This document shows positions 12,190 through 25,453 of a stretch of 64,000 nt of DNA, in pieces. This DNA comes from Chionis minor (Eukaryota; Chordata; Aves; Charadriiformes; Chionididae): positions 1,178,819 to 1,242,818 of the forward strand of contig VZSF01006858.1 in assembly GCA_013398295.1 (NCBI GenBank). Reading direction: 5' to 3'. Position numbers and translations under genes: made by a program. Numbering within the stretch: position 1 is the first letter of the stretch; each line of letters opens with the position of its first letter. The notes under the pieces are model-generated. The model was not told the DNA's origin, made no database searches, and worked only from the letters and a program-made list of their open reading frames with translations.

Positions 12190-15100
12190 AAAAAAGTACA
12201 AGCTGCCTGCATTTTATGACATAGTATACTAACTTTTTCCCTCTCCAGCCCTTAACACTTCAGTCAAAAGTTTCACAGGAAGCTAAAGTTTGATGTCTGT
12301 TTAAAATGGAAAGTGGGAAGAACTTTCCTGTAATCTAAGCATTAATTTTAGCAATAGGCATGAAAAACAACCTTTTAAATATTTTGCATATTCAGCACTA
12401 ATTGCATCTTAATTTATTGAAGATTATTAATTTGAATCAACTCCATTTAGCTGCAGTGCAAGTGATGCACAGATTGCTAAGACGTGGAAGCATATTTGCT
12501 GTGAAAGGGAGTGCAAGCATGACTGTGGATCAGGAAATACAGGATATACGCTGTCAAGTATCAGTATGGCATCTTACTAATACCAGATCTTATCTCCTGG
12601 TGCTTGTTACATGATCCCAGACTGCTTTTGAGTATGGCACTAGCCAGAAGGAACCATTTTTTGGGTACATTAATTATCTCAAAATACAAGAAAGTTAAAT
12701 TCAAGGATCTGTGTCCCCTCCCCCACGCCCAGTCTGTTGCAGACAGCCCGTATCTGGCCTACAAGAAGGCATTCATCATCCTCCGGCTCCAAAGAGAGAT
12801 CATACTCCACGCTAAAACATTTCTCCAAATCACTTTGCCCAGTGGATCCAGTGCTGCAAAACTGGGGGGNAGCTGCGTACCACCATACAAAGCTGTCATT
12901 TGAGGCACAGAGCAGAGACAGCTGACACCATCCACAGCAGAGGTCAGTGCAACCTGCTGTCATAAACCAGACAGATGTTCTTCCAGCCACACAAAGCCAT
13001 CCTTAGCATTTTGCATAGTTCTTTTTGTTACACGTAAGGAAGATCGTCTGTGTAATCTTTAGTTCCTTACCTACTTGCAAGCAAAGATTGAGCATTGTCT
13101 AATCCACAATACTGCACAAGTGTACATTGTGTCTTCCTTTAAACTAAAACCATAACAGCATTTCATTGGAAGGAGGCAAGGAGAGCATGTTTGGAGGAGT
13201 GAAGAGGTTGTGTCAGTTCCACCAATTCGATCCTGACTTGTAGCCAAGAGTGCAAAACTAATGAAAAGCAGCTTTTCTGGCATAAGGAAGAAGTGCTCCT
13301 TGTTAAAAGCTTATTCTTGCATAAGGAAAATGTATTAGTCTTCTAATTGGAACTGATTAAGCAAGTCTGTTTGTATGCATAACAAAACACACAGCTCAGC
13401 ACACTCATGGTTAGCAGCATGACCCTGCAGAATTAACAGAAGTCAAGACTTCAGGCTTTCATAAAACAACAGCAGCAGAACCCTATGTTGCAATAAAGCA
13501 GGCTGGAGTCCACGTAGGTTCACCAAGATGTGGAGAAACCAATCAAGCTTGTAGCACTGTGACCTTCTCACACTTTCTTTCCAGAAAGCATACTTTAAAA
13601 ACAGACTGAAAGGATGATTTCTGGCAATCTCAGAGACTTGCTGGTTTCCCAGAAGTTCACCTGGAGGCCTTTCTAAAGCTCTGTAACAGCCTTCCATGGC
13701 CACTGAAGAATGGTTTGCTAGATAAACATCTGAACTTTTGCTTAGACCTGTTCACAGCTGTGCAGAGCTTGGTGGATAATGCCTATCAGGTCTGCCTGCA
13801 GGGATGCTGTGTATTTGATTCTTCTGTACTACAACCTGTAGAAAATGTAATCATAATACAATATCCAAGTGTGACAGTATTAAAATGTTTGAATCAGTCA
13901 GAGGCGCACATGCCCTTTAAGAAATTTCTCATCTGTGTGGCATATTTTTACTTTCACTGACCAATGGGTTGTGAGAAAATCTACATAATATGGATTTCCT
14001 GGATTACAGACTAAAATCCCATGTTCTTTATTGAGATTTTATGGGATAAACTGAACTGAGTAAAAATAGAAAAATCTGTCAATAGCAGTATTAACAGGAG
14101 TCATCCCTTCTCCCTGGTTTGCAGCCCCTCCTTCCCAGGAGCAGATGTCAGTGCCTGGGCTTTTCCTGCCGCTGTTTCAGGGAGCAGGAAGCAACAAGCA
14201 ATCATGCACCTATTCCCATAGGCTGCTGTGGATGCAGCCTAACAGCTAGACTCTGCAGTTTTCTCCCAAACTGTAGCGCCTCACATGCCTGGCTGGCCTA
14301 AGGAAGGGGAGATCTTCAGGAACGCTCCAGCTGGCCAACGGCAGGCCCAGCCACCGTGGCTGGCGCTTAGGGACAAGCAGCGAGAGAAAAGGGAAAGTGA
14401 TACTCGCTGTCTCTGGAAGCAAAGCCGTCAGGACGACATGAAGAGATCACCTCTAAAGAGCACCATCAAACGCCAACAGGTCTGCCAGGAACACCACTTG
14501 AGACCATGTGTCAGATGGTTATTCCATAAATATATATTTGTATGCTATTTCAACAAAAGGTTTTGGGTTCCACGTTTTCAAGATGCAACAGCTTTCACCA
14601 GCTAGATGACAGTCTGTGGTGTGAACACTTGTATATGCCCTTTAGTTTTTACATACTGTAAGCTCAAATGACCATCTGATACATCATCAAGATCACCGAC
14701 CTGTGTTTATCTTTTTAGCTCTGTAAATTTTAACTGGCTGCATAGGAGTCTTCAAATGCTAAATCAAACCCAAACTGCTCATTTAACTTCCAGTACTTTT
14801 ATTAGGTATTTCTACTAAGCGTTTGCTGGACTGAGCAATACAGTATTTTATCTTGTATGAACAGTTCTCCAAATAACAGCCTGAGAGTTGCTGAACTCAG
14901 TGCATGAATAAGCAGTGCTTTATTTCTCAGGACTAACGTGCAGATATGCATACATGAGGCCTGCAGGTTTAATTCTGGTTTTTAGTTGCACTTTAGGAAA
15001 AGTGTATTTCCAGGAGCAGCAATAGGCAAGCAAACAGAATCTAGTACCTGTAACAAATGTTTTGCCTAGTTTACGCCACTGGTTTGAAGAAATTAAACTA

Positions 15101-15975
15101 TGCAAGACTCAGCAAAATCTGTCTTCACAAGGCAAAGGAGAAGGTTTTTGTTTTGGGGTTTTTGTTTGGTTTTTTGTTAGTGTTTTTTTTTTTAAATATT
15201 TTTAATCTATCCTGTTGAAATCCACTCTAGACAACTTAGAGTTTAACCATTACTTCATTGTCTGGATTTTGGATTTTATTGGATTCTGGATTTATTTCAT
15301 TGGATTTTAACATACATTAGGCAAAACACACTACCACCCCCTTTTCCTCGTTAAAAAATTGTTTTAGTTTTACACTGCAAGGAGATGCACGACCACTCTC
15401 CTAGACCTGTGAATGCTGGAGGCACAGCAGTCTCCAAGTCCCCAGCTTGTGAAAGGGTCCAAACAAGTGCTGTTTAATTCATGCATTTTTGTGTGAAAAA
15501 TTACAAGGATGCTATATGCTATCATTTTTAGATTCAGCTTCGCTAGTACACAGAGTGTTAGGCCAGAACTAGAAGAGCCCTGCCAGGCTGCCATGTATCA
15601 GATGGATCCTCTCTCCTGGGGCCGAATCAGAACAAGTCTTGTTTCCGGCAAGGCATAAACTCATTTTTAGGTTGTATTTCCATACTCTTCACCATTTTAA
15701 TCAGCAGAACTTATGTTGGTTCAGGTTTGCATAGCAACCTCCCGAAGGTTAATTCCCACTGTCAAAATCCAGGCCAAAGTGGAGATGGTACACATGAAAG
15801 AAAAAAGTCCTTTACGTTTCTGTTACACAAACATTCAAGGTAAGGGTATTGGGGAGGGGAGGGGGAAGCCCAAAAACCAAACCCAAGAGGCCTGGACGAG
15901 AATTTCTGTCCATTTTACAGATTATGACAGGAAACCCCTACAGATTTTTCCCCCTCTCAAGGTTCCTTTCACATT
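12190..15975. other. Intergenic, one ambiguous base, no gene recognised
   Basis: No conserved exon was recognised. A 103-codon minus-strand frame at 12679-12990 contains the single N at 12870, so its reading is uncertain; it shows no family motif. At 15838-15845 there is an aaggtaag donor-like string followed by a purine-rich G/A tract. A T/G-rich tract lies at 15148-15194. Confidence 0.55.
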
Positions 15976-16145
15976 TTATCTCTTCTGATCAGAAAGATCA
16001 ATAGCAGAGAGAGATTTCTTTCTCATGAAGCCGTTTGTAATAGACCACATCTCTGCAGCTCCAGATACAGGACTCATGCTGACGTCAGTGGAAGTGCTGT
16101 GAATTTGTGACAGTACACGTGACCCAGTTTGATGCTCTTTTGGGA
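15976..16145 (-). CDS. Candidate minus-strand terminal exon, unknown gene
   Basis: I do not recognise this sequence. On the minus strand a ttaatttttcag acceptor-like string is followed at once by an open frame of about 56 codons, ending SLSAIDLSDQKR and TAA. The frame is rich in Ser/Thr and has a basic RKKS motif, which reads more like a protein C-terminus than most frames here. Against this, there is no identified upstream exon, no known family match, and one open frame of this length is not rare. The same bases contain a full CRE and an E-box, so a regulatory element is an equally good reading. If real, the gene would run leftward and converge on COX7A2L. Confidence 0.15.
16080..16121. promoter_or_regulatory. 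CRE (TGACGTCA) and E-box (CACGTG) pair
   Basis: A perfect palindromic cAMP response element TGACGTCA lies at 16080-16087 and a perfect E-box CACGTG, within CACGTGAC, lies at 16116-16121, with 28 bases between. Both contain CpG, which is scarce in the surrounding sequence, so their survival is suggestive. These are CREB/ATF and USF/MITF-type sites by family knowledge. Function here is inference only. Confidence 0.3.
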
Positions 16146-16474
16146 CTGAAAAATTAATGGGACACTGAGTGTAGATCAAACTATACAGCAATTATACTAA
16201 AATGGTCCTTTTGCCATCCAAGATATGCCACATAAATCTGTGTTGTCATACCTGCCTGGTGAAACAAAGTTCCGATTGTCCCATCTGCAGAGACAATATA
16301 ACCTAGCGGCTGCAAGGTGGGTAACACTGCTGGGTTTTAGATCTCCCCCTTGTTTTCTGTGATGAGACCAGAGCATTTAATAAAAGCACTGTTTGCATAT
16401 GGAAGACTCAGAGTCTACCAGTTACCAAACACTGCTACAGAATCACCAGGAGTATCATTTATATTTATATATAT

Positions 16475-16706
16475 NNNNNNNNNNNNNNNNNNNNNNNNNN
16501 NNNNNNNNNNNNNNNNNNNNNNNNNNNNNNNNNNNNNNNNNNNNNNNNNNNNNNNNNNNNNNNNNNNNNNNNNNNNNNNNNNNNNNNNNNNNNNNNNNNN
16601 NNNNNNNNNNNNNNNNNNNNNNNNNNNNNNNNNNNNNNNNNNNNNNNNNNNNNNNNNNNNNNNNNNNNNNNNNNNNNNNNNNNNNNNNNNNNNNNNNNNN
16701 NNNNNN
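16475..16706. other. Assembly gap, 232 N
   Basis: A run of 232 N. It follows a TA-rich tract (tatttatatatat), so the gap probably hides a TA microsatellite or similar hard-to-sequence repeat. Frames translated across it are meaningless. Other ambiguous bases are at 12870 and 16887. Confidence 1.
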
Positions 16707-16872
16707 TTAGAGGATTTTTCAGTGGGTACCAAGTAATTTATAAACCTAAAATACTGATTTGACTCCCACCCTACAAGGACAAACACGCTTTGGCTGATCC
16801 TGGTGCTACCACTTTGTTCTACTTTATTCCTCAGACTTGATTTTCCCTACTAGAGTAAAAACAAAGAGTGCA

Positions 16873-16901
16873 AGAGTGGCATGAAANAGAGTGGCATGAA
16901 A
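16873..16901. repeat. 14-base duplication around a single N
   Basis: The 14-mer agagtggcatgaaa occurs at 16873-16886 and again at 16888-16901, separated only by the N at 16887. This is the pattern left by an imperfect join of two reads or contigs, so one copy may be artificial. Confidence 0.9.
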
Positions 16902-17001
16902 AAAATCTATCATTGCTTAAGTGCGTGAAGGAGCAAGGACTAGTCTTACACAATCAAGACAAAATTCTTCACATTTATTTCATAGTGTATTTCTATAGAT
17001 A

Positions 17002-17043
17002 CAAAGCTTCTTGAAGCTTTGAATTATATATTTAATATATAAT
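17002..17043. repeat. Two adjacent perfect inverted repeats
   Basis: The first palindrome at 17002-17021 has 9-base arms (CAAAGCTTC/GAAGCTTTG) around TT. The second at 17023-17043 has 10-base arms (ATTATATATT/AATATATAAT) around one T. Together they fill 42 bases with almost no gap between them. Confidence 0.95.
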
Positions 17044-18255
17044 ACCATTTATAATTTTTTGTTTTGATCAAAGTGATTTTGATTTCGTGATAGCACTCAT
17101 TACAATACACCTAACTCTGTCACTTAAGCCAAATACTACAGTCCATGTTAATTTTGGCTGGAGTTTCACCTGAGTGATACACGAAAGAGGGTTGCAGAAT
17201 CCGATACAGAAGTAGCTGCATATTTGCTATAATTTTTGCAACAAAAAACAATCTATGACCAGACACACTGGAATGAATCTGAAGCGTATTAACTTTCTTA
17301 GGCTTACTCTGAAGCCACCTTTATCTCATACAAAGCCAGTTATCTCTTACAAGATACAGCAGCATTATTATATAGCGATGGCACTAACAATTATAAGCAA
17401 CTTCACAGCTGAGTTTGTGGTGAGCAGTTGGGCTCTGTAAGCCAGAAGAGACCACCAGATCTGGCAGCCTGAATGGCCAATGGAGCATCATCTTGTCACT
17501 ATAAATTTTACTTTTGTAGAATTTACGACAAGCTCTAGTATTAATTGCAATAGCTCCATTTTTAGAATAGATAAACACGAACCAGTCCTCTATTTTCTAG
17601 CTATTTGTGTCATTTTGGTTACAAATCAAATGTGATTTACTCTATTAATCCTTCATTAGTAACATTTTAATAGGAATACACCATGCAAGATACTCATTTC
17701 AATACAGTAATAAAAGACTTGAAATGTATTTCTTGGCTTGCACAGGAGGAATTGGGGGTGGGGGGGTGGTAAGAGAGGCCCAGTTCTCACTTATTTTATC
17801 TGCTTCAATTGTTACACCTGTTCAAAGTAAACTCAGGATAATGACATTTTAATTCAGTGGCCAGCTAGGGGTAAGAAAAATTCTAGGGTGTTTCTATTTC
17901 AAGTTGATCTTAAAGCAGACCATTAAATTTGAAACAAAACATACTGATCTCAGGTAATCTAACCTTCAGAATTCGTTATCTTTAAAATAAAAGGAAGTAC
18001 ATACTATTTCTGAAGCTTTAAATGACCACCCCCCCCCACCCAATCCACTAGAATTTCTGTAATAAAACCATCACACGGAAACATATATACAATTTCTTAC
18101 TGGTTTTTTTTCCCTGCTTGTGCAGATGAAACTATTCCCTAAATTTAACCCAAGCTTGAGAATCATTTTGCTTCCACAGAAACTGAGTCCCTTAACAGAA
18201 GATTTTTAACAAAAAATCAGAATAAAATTCATCTGGTGTAAATGGCTTGATGGTG

Positions 18256-18277
18256 TTTTTAACAAGTTTTTAACAAG
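18256..18277. repeat. Perfect tandem duplication of an 11-mer
   Basis: The unit tttttaacaag occurs twice in direct succession (18256-18266 and 18267-18277). Confidence 0.95.
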
Positions 18278-21200
18278 TACATTTACCCTTCACAGGGCTA
18301 AATTACTAGAGCGCATGCACTAGAATAGAGCATAGAATGCAGAAGAAAATAGGGAATCAGGACAGAGATTAATTTTAAAGCTAATTTAGCATAATGAAGA
18401 CTGGAAGAAAGAAAGTATGAAGGAAAAAGATTGAGTGAGGTTTTTACAGTGATCTGGTATAGATTTTAATAAAACTAGACTAGTACACGAGCTGAAACCC
18501 AGACTCTGCTTCATAAAGGCAAAACAGAAAGTGGCATCCAAAAAATGGAAATTATATAAATGATGACACTGAATCTCCCTGCAATGCTTCCCTAGAACGT
18601 CCCAACTGTTATGCAAAGTTGTCATCCAAATAGTTTTACTTCTTACTGTTCTATTAGGGCTAATACAAATAATTACATTCACAACGGAGACACTGGTCTA
18701 GGAACGGATGGCAGAAGGCAGACCTTCCATTACAGACCACTCCATGGTCTGCCTGAGCAGAAGCTTATTTCTCTCAGAAGACAACAAGGGTTTTCAGACG
18801 TCTTGGGTAAGAGGGTTATTTGTTTACAAGTGTTTCTCAGATGAACATATGCTGAGACCATAAACCTCGAGATGAAAAGGTCTGTGGGTGAACACTTTAA
18901 AATTATTTGATTTCTACTCTTTAGTGGAACTTTGATGATGCAGAACGCTCAAGAGTTTAATAACACAGCATAAAGCAGTGTTTTCTGTCTGGTACTCAAG
19001 ATTTAATTATTAATCAAAGTGACTATACTGCTTCTTCTAGCTACAATGACTTGAAAATAATTTCTGACTCATTGGCCTCTGTGTTTTACATTAGCTATTG
19101 AATTTCAATGTTGCAATGTTTCATGTAAATATGTTTTTCTTTTCCTTGTTGGTGACCTGTCCTTCTCCATTCCAAAAATATGGAAAACTTAAGATAATAA
19201 TATCTTTGAAATATTTTAATTTTAATTTCATAAATACCCAATATTAACGCAACATAAGATTATGTCAAGACTGACCACCACTTTGAATAGAACACATGGC
19301 TTCAGAAAAATATTTCTGAGCACCCAAAGGGGACATGAGGCATTAAGAATGAACAGAGATGAAAGTCTGTTTTACACAGGACTGTACAAAAGGGAAACAT
19401 GAAAGGCTGGCGAGATGGAATATTCTCCTTGGCTTTCTTCCATTCAAACATTTTCTTCGTTGTAATAGGATCTCTACTGAAAATCTGCAATATCTTGTTT
19501 TACTATGTGCTCTATCAATGTCTCTAACCAACTCTTCGTCGTTTTCAGTATTCCAGTGAAGGACTATGGCCCCTATTAGCTTATAGAACAGTTGCAGTTC
19601 AGCTTTGCAAAGGAAACAGAAGTGTTCAGCACTCGGCGGGATTACAGCATGGTGGCCATCATGATTACTTTGCCCGAGACTGACCTTGGGAATTTATCTT
19701 GTTTGTAAAACATGATGGGGGAGAGGAAATAAGCTCACTACCTGTTTTGAACAGGCAGAACACGAAAGTTAGGGGCTGTCTGTGGGAGACAGAGACTCGA
19801 GAGCAACAAGGCTTTAATCTTCAAACTGTAAGAACTGATTTGTTTCAACACACAATTGTATGGGTGGTGCCAATCTGCCTTGTGATCTCACCGTGCCCAG
19901 TGTTTTGTTTTCTCAGTGTTCTTTTTGTGTCAAAGCCAAAGCCAAATCCATGTGAGAGATTTGAATAAAGCTCTATTAACTAACCACTTAAGAGTATATT
20001 TCCAGCCAAAGCTGAAAGGGTGCACTGCATTCATGGGGCAGTGGGGAAGGATGCAGGTAGGACTACAGACCAGCTGCTCTGCGTGCAGCAGAACTATTAA
20101 TCCCTGCTCTTCTACAGTAGTCATGCTTTGTCTCTCAAACTCGCTCCCTTCCCTTCAAGGTAACACTTAATCGAGGTCTCCTTTAATACTTTCATCAGGT
20201 AGTAGGCGGCATACAGATAATCTGGAGCTACCAACAGTCTGACAGACAAGATTACAGCTGCAAAATTAGCCCCAGCAAATCACGAGCAGCAGCTGAATTC
20301 TGCTGCTTTTCCTGACACGGGGAGCACAAATCTCTCAGCTTTCTACTCTGTCAAGGCATCAATTTTAAGAAGTTTCCAGGAATTAAATTTTCTATAATTT
20401 GAAGATCAACAAACAGGTTTAAATCATGATCAGCGGGGGGACTGATAGATGGACAGTAGATTAAACCACATGTTGCATAACTGACTTGCTGCGTTGCAAT
20501 AAAGCTTATTCCTTGACAGAGAAAGACAGAGCTGCAAATGAGTCCTTTGGCCCAAGCCAAGAGGAGTGATAGCGATGGCAGTGCATCAAGACACTGATAC
20601 ACTGTAGGAGTGAGAGTACTAGTGAGTATAACTTGTGATGGCCCACAGGACCCAAACAATGTGGCCAAGTTAGTTTGTGAGTATGACTGTGCTCTTTGGG
20701 GTGCTCTGAAGGCATCACTAGCCTCATCTGTCAGAGTACTGTAATTCGGCTGTATCTTCTGCCAGACACAGCAGTACTACAACGTCTATTTTATTTATTT
20801 ATAATTTTTTTAAAGTGAGGTTTTGTAGTCAATTTGCAATTCTATACTGCCACGTACATGTGCATTTCTGATAACAAAACAAATTAAATATCTGGAAGAA
20901 AAAACACAAACCCGAAAATTAGTATTTGCCCCAGATAAATATATGAATCCCAGACACTAAGCAATATAAAAGGGGAGAAAGAAACAGGCTTTGCCCTAAA
21001 ATACTTGCTGGCATTTTTGCCTCATCTTTGTAGATAAAGGTACGATGAGGTACAATTCACTGAGGCATATAGCAATTTAGCGGCAAACAACAGCCAGAGC
21101 ACTGGAGAACCCTACTCACTCCATGCTACTACACCCAGAGTACCGTTGTCAGCAACCAATATTAAAAATACCTGTGCTGCAGTAAAATACTCTTTAACTA

Positions 21201-21568
21201 ATCAATCAGGACAAGTGACATTAACCAACAGTGTAAACCGCATCTAACTTTGTGGGTCATCAAACTATATTTGTGTTCAATAAAATAATAAAAAGATTTA
21301 GCAAGTTGCCATCATGCCGTAGGCATATCCTCTCCACACAGCATTCACCATGTATCATACAGCACCATTCCCTAGCAACACAAAGTATTATTATTAGAAA
21401 CTTAAGTCCCAAGGTTATTAGTGAGCTATGAACTTACAATACTCAGAAGATAAAAACCTCTAATACTTTTATTGCTTTCATTCACCAGCTGGTGTTTTAA
21501 TCATAATATGTTGTCTCATTAAAAATCATTACATTAATTCTGTATATGATTAGAACCTGTAAAGCCTG

Positions 21569-21595
21569 TTGCGCATTGCGCAAAAAAAAAAAAAA
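21569..21595. repeat. C/EBP-like palindrome followed by A14
   Basis: TTGCGCATTGCGCAA at 21569-21583 is a perfect inverted repeat (7-base arms, one central T). It contains the C/EBP consensus TTGCGCAA at 21576-21583. It runs straight into an A tract that extends to 21595. Confidence 0.85.
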
Positions 21596-24288
21596 GTCAG
21601 CTTCCTATAGTTTCTCAGAGTGCTTTCAGCTTTATGTTAGAGCCTTTTCTAAGGAAAAAGGGAATGAAAGAAGGATAGCTGTACACGAGGGTTGTCCCCT
21701 AAGGCAGAAAAAAAGCCTGTGAAACCAAAGGTCTAAGCAATTAAACTGGGCTGTGTGCTGTAACTGGCTTTGTGCAGTTGCAGGTGGAAGGCAGGCAGCC
21801 TGCCTAAGTTTTAGCTTTAACCACATGGCTCTGAGCTCCCAGCACAGCGAAGCATTTCCTCCCTGTTTTCCCCAGCACAGTGGTGCCTCAGCCTTATTCT
21901 CAGAAATGCTTTCTGTTCACTTGTATTTGCTACATGGGACCCACACATCCACTAGGAATTTTTTAGAAATTCCTTGATTGCATTTTCAAAAAGTAAAAGC
22001 ATTGCTGTGCAATAAAATCCTCCAGTCCTTGGAAGCACAGCTGAGGGCTGCACCCATCTACTCCACAATAAATTAGGGTAAGGGAAGACCTTCAGCATTG
22101 TTGTGCTCTATGTTTTGCTGGGTCAGCTCCAAGCCAGGTTCCTCCTCCTAGATGAAACTTGCGCTTCATCTTGTTTTGTTCTTCATCTTCCTTATTAGCC
22201 TGTTTCTGCTCTCATGCAAAGTACTTCTGAATGAATTTGCAGGGTCTCAGGTTTGGGAAGAACTAGTTTTGCTGAGAAATTGCCTTTCCCACCCTTCAAG
22301 ACTTGCTCTCAGAGCACTGCTCTTGACAGATACGGCTGCCGCACACCACATGGGATGAAGCAAGGAGGCCTCATTCTTTCAAGTTGCAGATTCAGACACA
22401 CAGAACGTCCAAAATTTCTCCTTTCAAGCTATTGAGCGCCACAGCTCTACTCATGCATCGCTGCTCTCAACCACGGTGCCAATTAAATGTCCTTTCCCCC
22501 ATCACAGGGCTGCTAACTCACATCTCAACGGGGAGCACTGAATCTCTTCTAAACAAAAAGTCGTGAAGCAAGTCAGGACAAGGGAGGTTTCCTAACAGCA
22601 AGGATGCTGATGTGCAGAAGCCATGCACTTAGCACTTCTCTTTAATATGCAAGACAACTGCTACTAAATAGTGCCTGGAATGTTTTCAAGGGGACACTCA
22701 CCATGAAACGGAAGGGCTCTTGTGCAATGTGACTTTCTCCTAATTACATTTATAGACAATACACACAATTCCCAGTTCACTCCACCTAATGGCAGGATTG
22801 CGAGTCCTACTGAATATTTCTGTTTTTCAGTGAACGTGGAAGGAATGGGAATTCAGAGTGCAAAGGCCTTGAGGCACTACCATGAGGCAAACAAGGGTGC
22901 CTCCAGGTCTCAGGTCAGGCAGGTAGAGGTGGTGACCTCAACTCACCTCATTCGAGAACCATTTTGCCTTAAGAGATCAGTGAGTGCATGATGAGTCTCA
23001 GTCCCACCATCCCACCCCCTGGGCACCGTCCTGTTCCAGTGACAAGGTGGGACAAGGGCTGGCAGACTGGTGTATGGCCAGCCTGGTAAATTCACACAAA
23101 CTCCCGCTTGTTGGCATAGATCAACTAGCTGAAATACCACATCATAGTACTGCCAGACCCCTCCCTGCCAATACAGTCACACCAAACGGTACCAATGGTA
23201 TTTGTTTGCATATAGAGACGTTCTGAATCTTATCATCCGGAACCACAGCATTTCTCACTAGGAAGCCTTCCCCTCCACTCCTGACATTTAACACTTGCAT
23301 TTTGTCTTCCTGAGGTGGCAAAAGCATTCACTGAGCAGAGATATCTTTGGTTTTGCAGCTTTTCTTTCAGAGGCTTGAATTCACAGAGCCCACAGGCTGT
23401 GGTTCACTGTCAATCCCTCAACACAAAGTACAGCATTACAAATTCCCCTGTAAGCGGAGGATGGCTGTCCACTGGGACCGGGGGAGTTCCTAGGGCCAGG
23501 ACAAGGAGGTGGTCCCAGTGCAATTCGGGCTATTCCTGTGTTTGCTAGGCATCTGAAAAAGAAGGTTCTGGTTCACCCTCAGCGCCAGTCTCATCCTCGT
23601 GTCCCTTCCTTTCTGTCATTGAGCCTTAAGCAGAAATCTTCTGGGGATATTTCTAAATTAGCTCACCAGTCATCCTCTTATTCAGCATGCAGCGGCAACT
23701 TCCCAATTAGCAGCTATTCTTTCAGTGTAGTCTTCACTCTAAGACTCATTATTCTAAATTTATCTACAAATTGAGCAGCTCTCTTTTCCATCTGTAATCA
23801 GGCCAGGTACTAGCATGTTCTAAATCCTTCCTCATCTGACTACATTACTGCTCATTAATTTTCTTCCTTAGTGTTGTTATTCCAGCTTCACAGTACTGAG
23901 TCGTTGCTGGCGATTGACACAAACAACTTCAGCTAAACAGCTCAACCCCTGTATGTCTGATCTTTGACATCAGTAAAATAGGCACATTTATGTTCACATC
24001 TGTTTGTAAAGCTGATTCCTGTTAAGAAAAGTATCGTGTAACACTATCTGCAGAGAGGACTGTACAAACATTTCCAGTCTAATTTCAAATTTTAATTACT
24101 TTTCCATCCTTACTTTTCTAGCTAGAACATGACAAATTTCTATACGAGGCTGATTTTAAGAAACATGATGGTTAAGACAAGAACTCAAAGACAAAGGAAG
24201 AAAATACACCTTCTCTTAACAGGAGAATGTTGAAAAGACAGAAAAACAAAGTCCAAAAATATTCTGATATGAAATATGATGGAAAGAA

Positions 24289-24303
24289 AGAGAGAGAGAG
24301 AGA
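24289..24303. repeat. (AG)n microsatellite
   Basis: About seven AG units in an uninterrupted run. Confidence 0.95.
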
Positions 24304-25417
24304 CATCCAGTGTAGCAAACTTCTTCCCTGTGTGATAAAAATTAGTTGTAATTTGTGAAATTTAGAGTTAAGGAAACCTTACCCCAAAACATAAGAAACA
24401 CATTAATATTAAAGGGTGACAGAATCCAGACTTGCCAGTCACCCTGGCTTCCTCTCACTTAGTCCACTTTTCTTACCACTTTGTCACACCTCGCATGCCC
24501 CCTTCATGGACGGTTGGTGACTCCCCTCCTGGCCCCTCTACTTGTCTTTCTGCACCAGAGCCCTATGCGAGCAGAGGTCCAAGGGCACAGCCAGACCTTT
24601 CATGCCCAGGAACTACAATGTTTTCAGAAACATCTTTCCCTTGTGGTGTTTCCATATTATCTTTGCGATGTAAACAGCAAAGGTGTACAAAAATCCAAAT
24701 GCAGTGATGAGCTGCAGCATGTGCTGCATAGCTACCCCAGAGATTCTTCCAGTTCATACCATATCATGGCTTCCCCTTACCTTGCCAGCCATTTTTCTTA
24801 CCATCCTACCCAGTTTAAGATTTGAATATTGTATCTGGTTGTAGTGTTCAACAAAGCCCCATCATCTGCAGTCTTCTCAGAAAGCCACCTCGTGAAACAG
24901 AGGCTGGGCCCCCACTCTGTTCCTTGCCCAGCTACCCCCTGCACTAGAGAATCCGGCCACCTGCAAAAGAAAATCAAACTGAGCCCTTTCAGGCTGTGAC
25001 AGTTTATTTTCCCCTTCCTAGAAGATGATGAAGCAGGAGGACACTCTTTGTCCATGTTCCTTTCTCAAAGGCACCAAAACCCCTTTATGAAGGTACCATT
25101 TTTCTTTCTGAAAGCTAAATAACACTGAGAACAGACACTGTAATGCTCTGATGTTTCTTCAGACTGACAATTTTAAATACTGTTTCCTTCAGTCTTCATA
25201 GACTTCAAATTGAACACTTGTTTATGCTTCTAGTGAAATACTATTATTTTAACTGCCTTAAAATGCTTCTTCCAGTTTTCATACTAAAATTTTCCAGTTC
25301 TTCTACTCTGAACCATATAATCTATTATAGCTTTTATCTTCACACTAACCACTTCAGCAGCAATCTGTGGATATCCTAATCCTTCCCTTCCCAACACCAT
25401 AATCTCCTGATCTTTAA

Positions 25418-25453
25418 TAAAAAAAAAGAAAAAAAGAAAAAAAAAAGAAAAAG
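25418..25453. repeat. A-rich low-complexity tract
   Basis: A-runs broken only by single G bases and one T. No retroposon was recognised directly beside it; the CR1 tail at 25859 is 400 bases away. Confidence 0.9.

Noticed and set aside
12679..12990. Minus-strand frame LEKCFSVEYDLSLEPEDDE, considered as an EML4 C-terminal exon
   Set aside because: No residue-level agreement with EML4, no splice sites that fit, and an N inside the frame.
16350..16786. Frames of 105-128 codons on both strands
   Set aside because: Most of each is translated from the N gap and carries no information.
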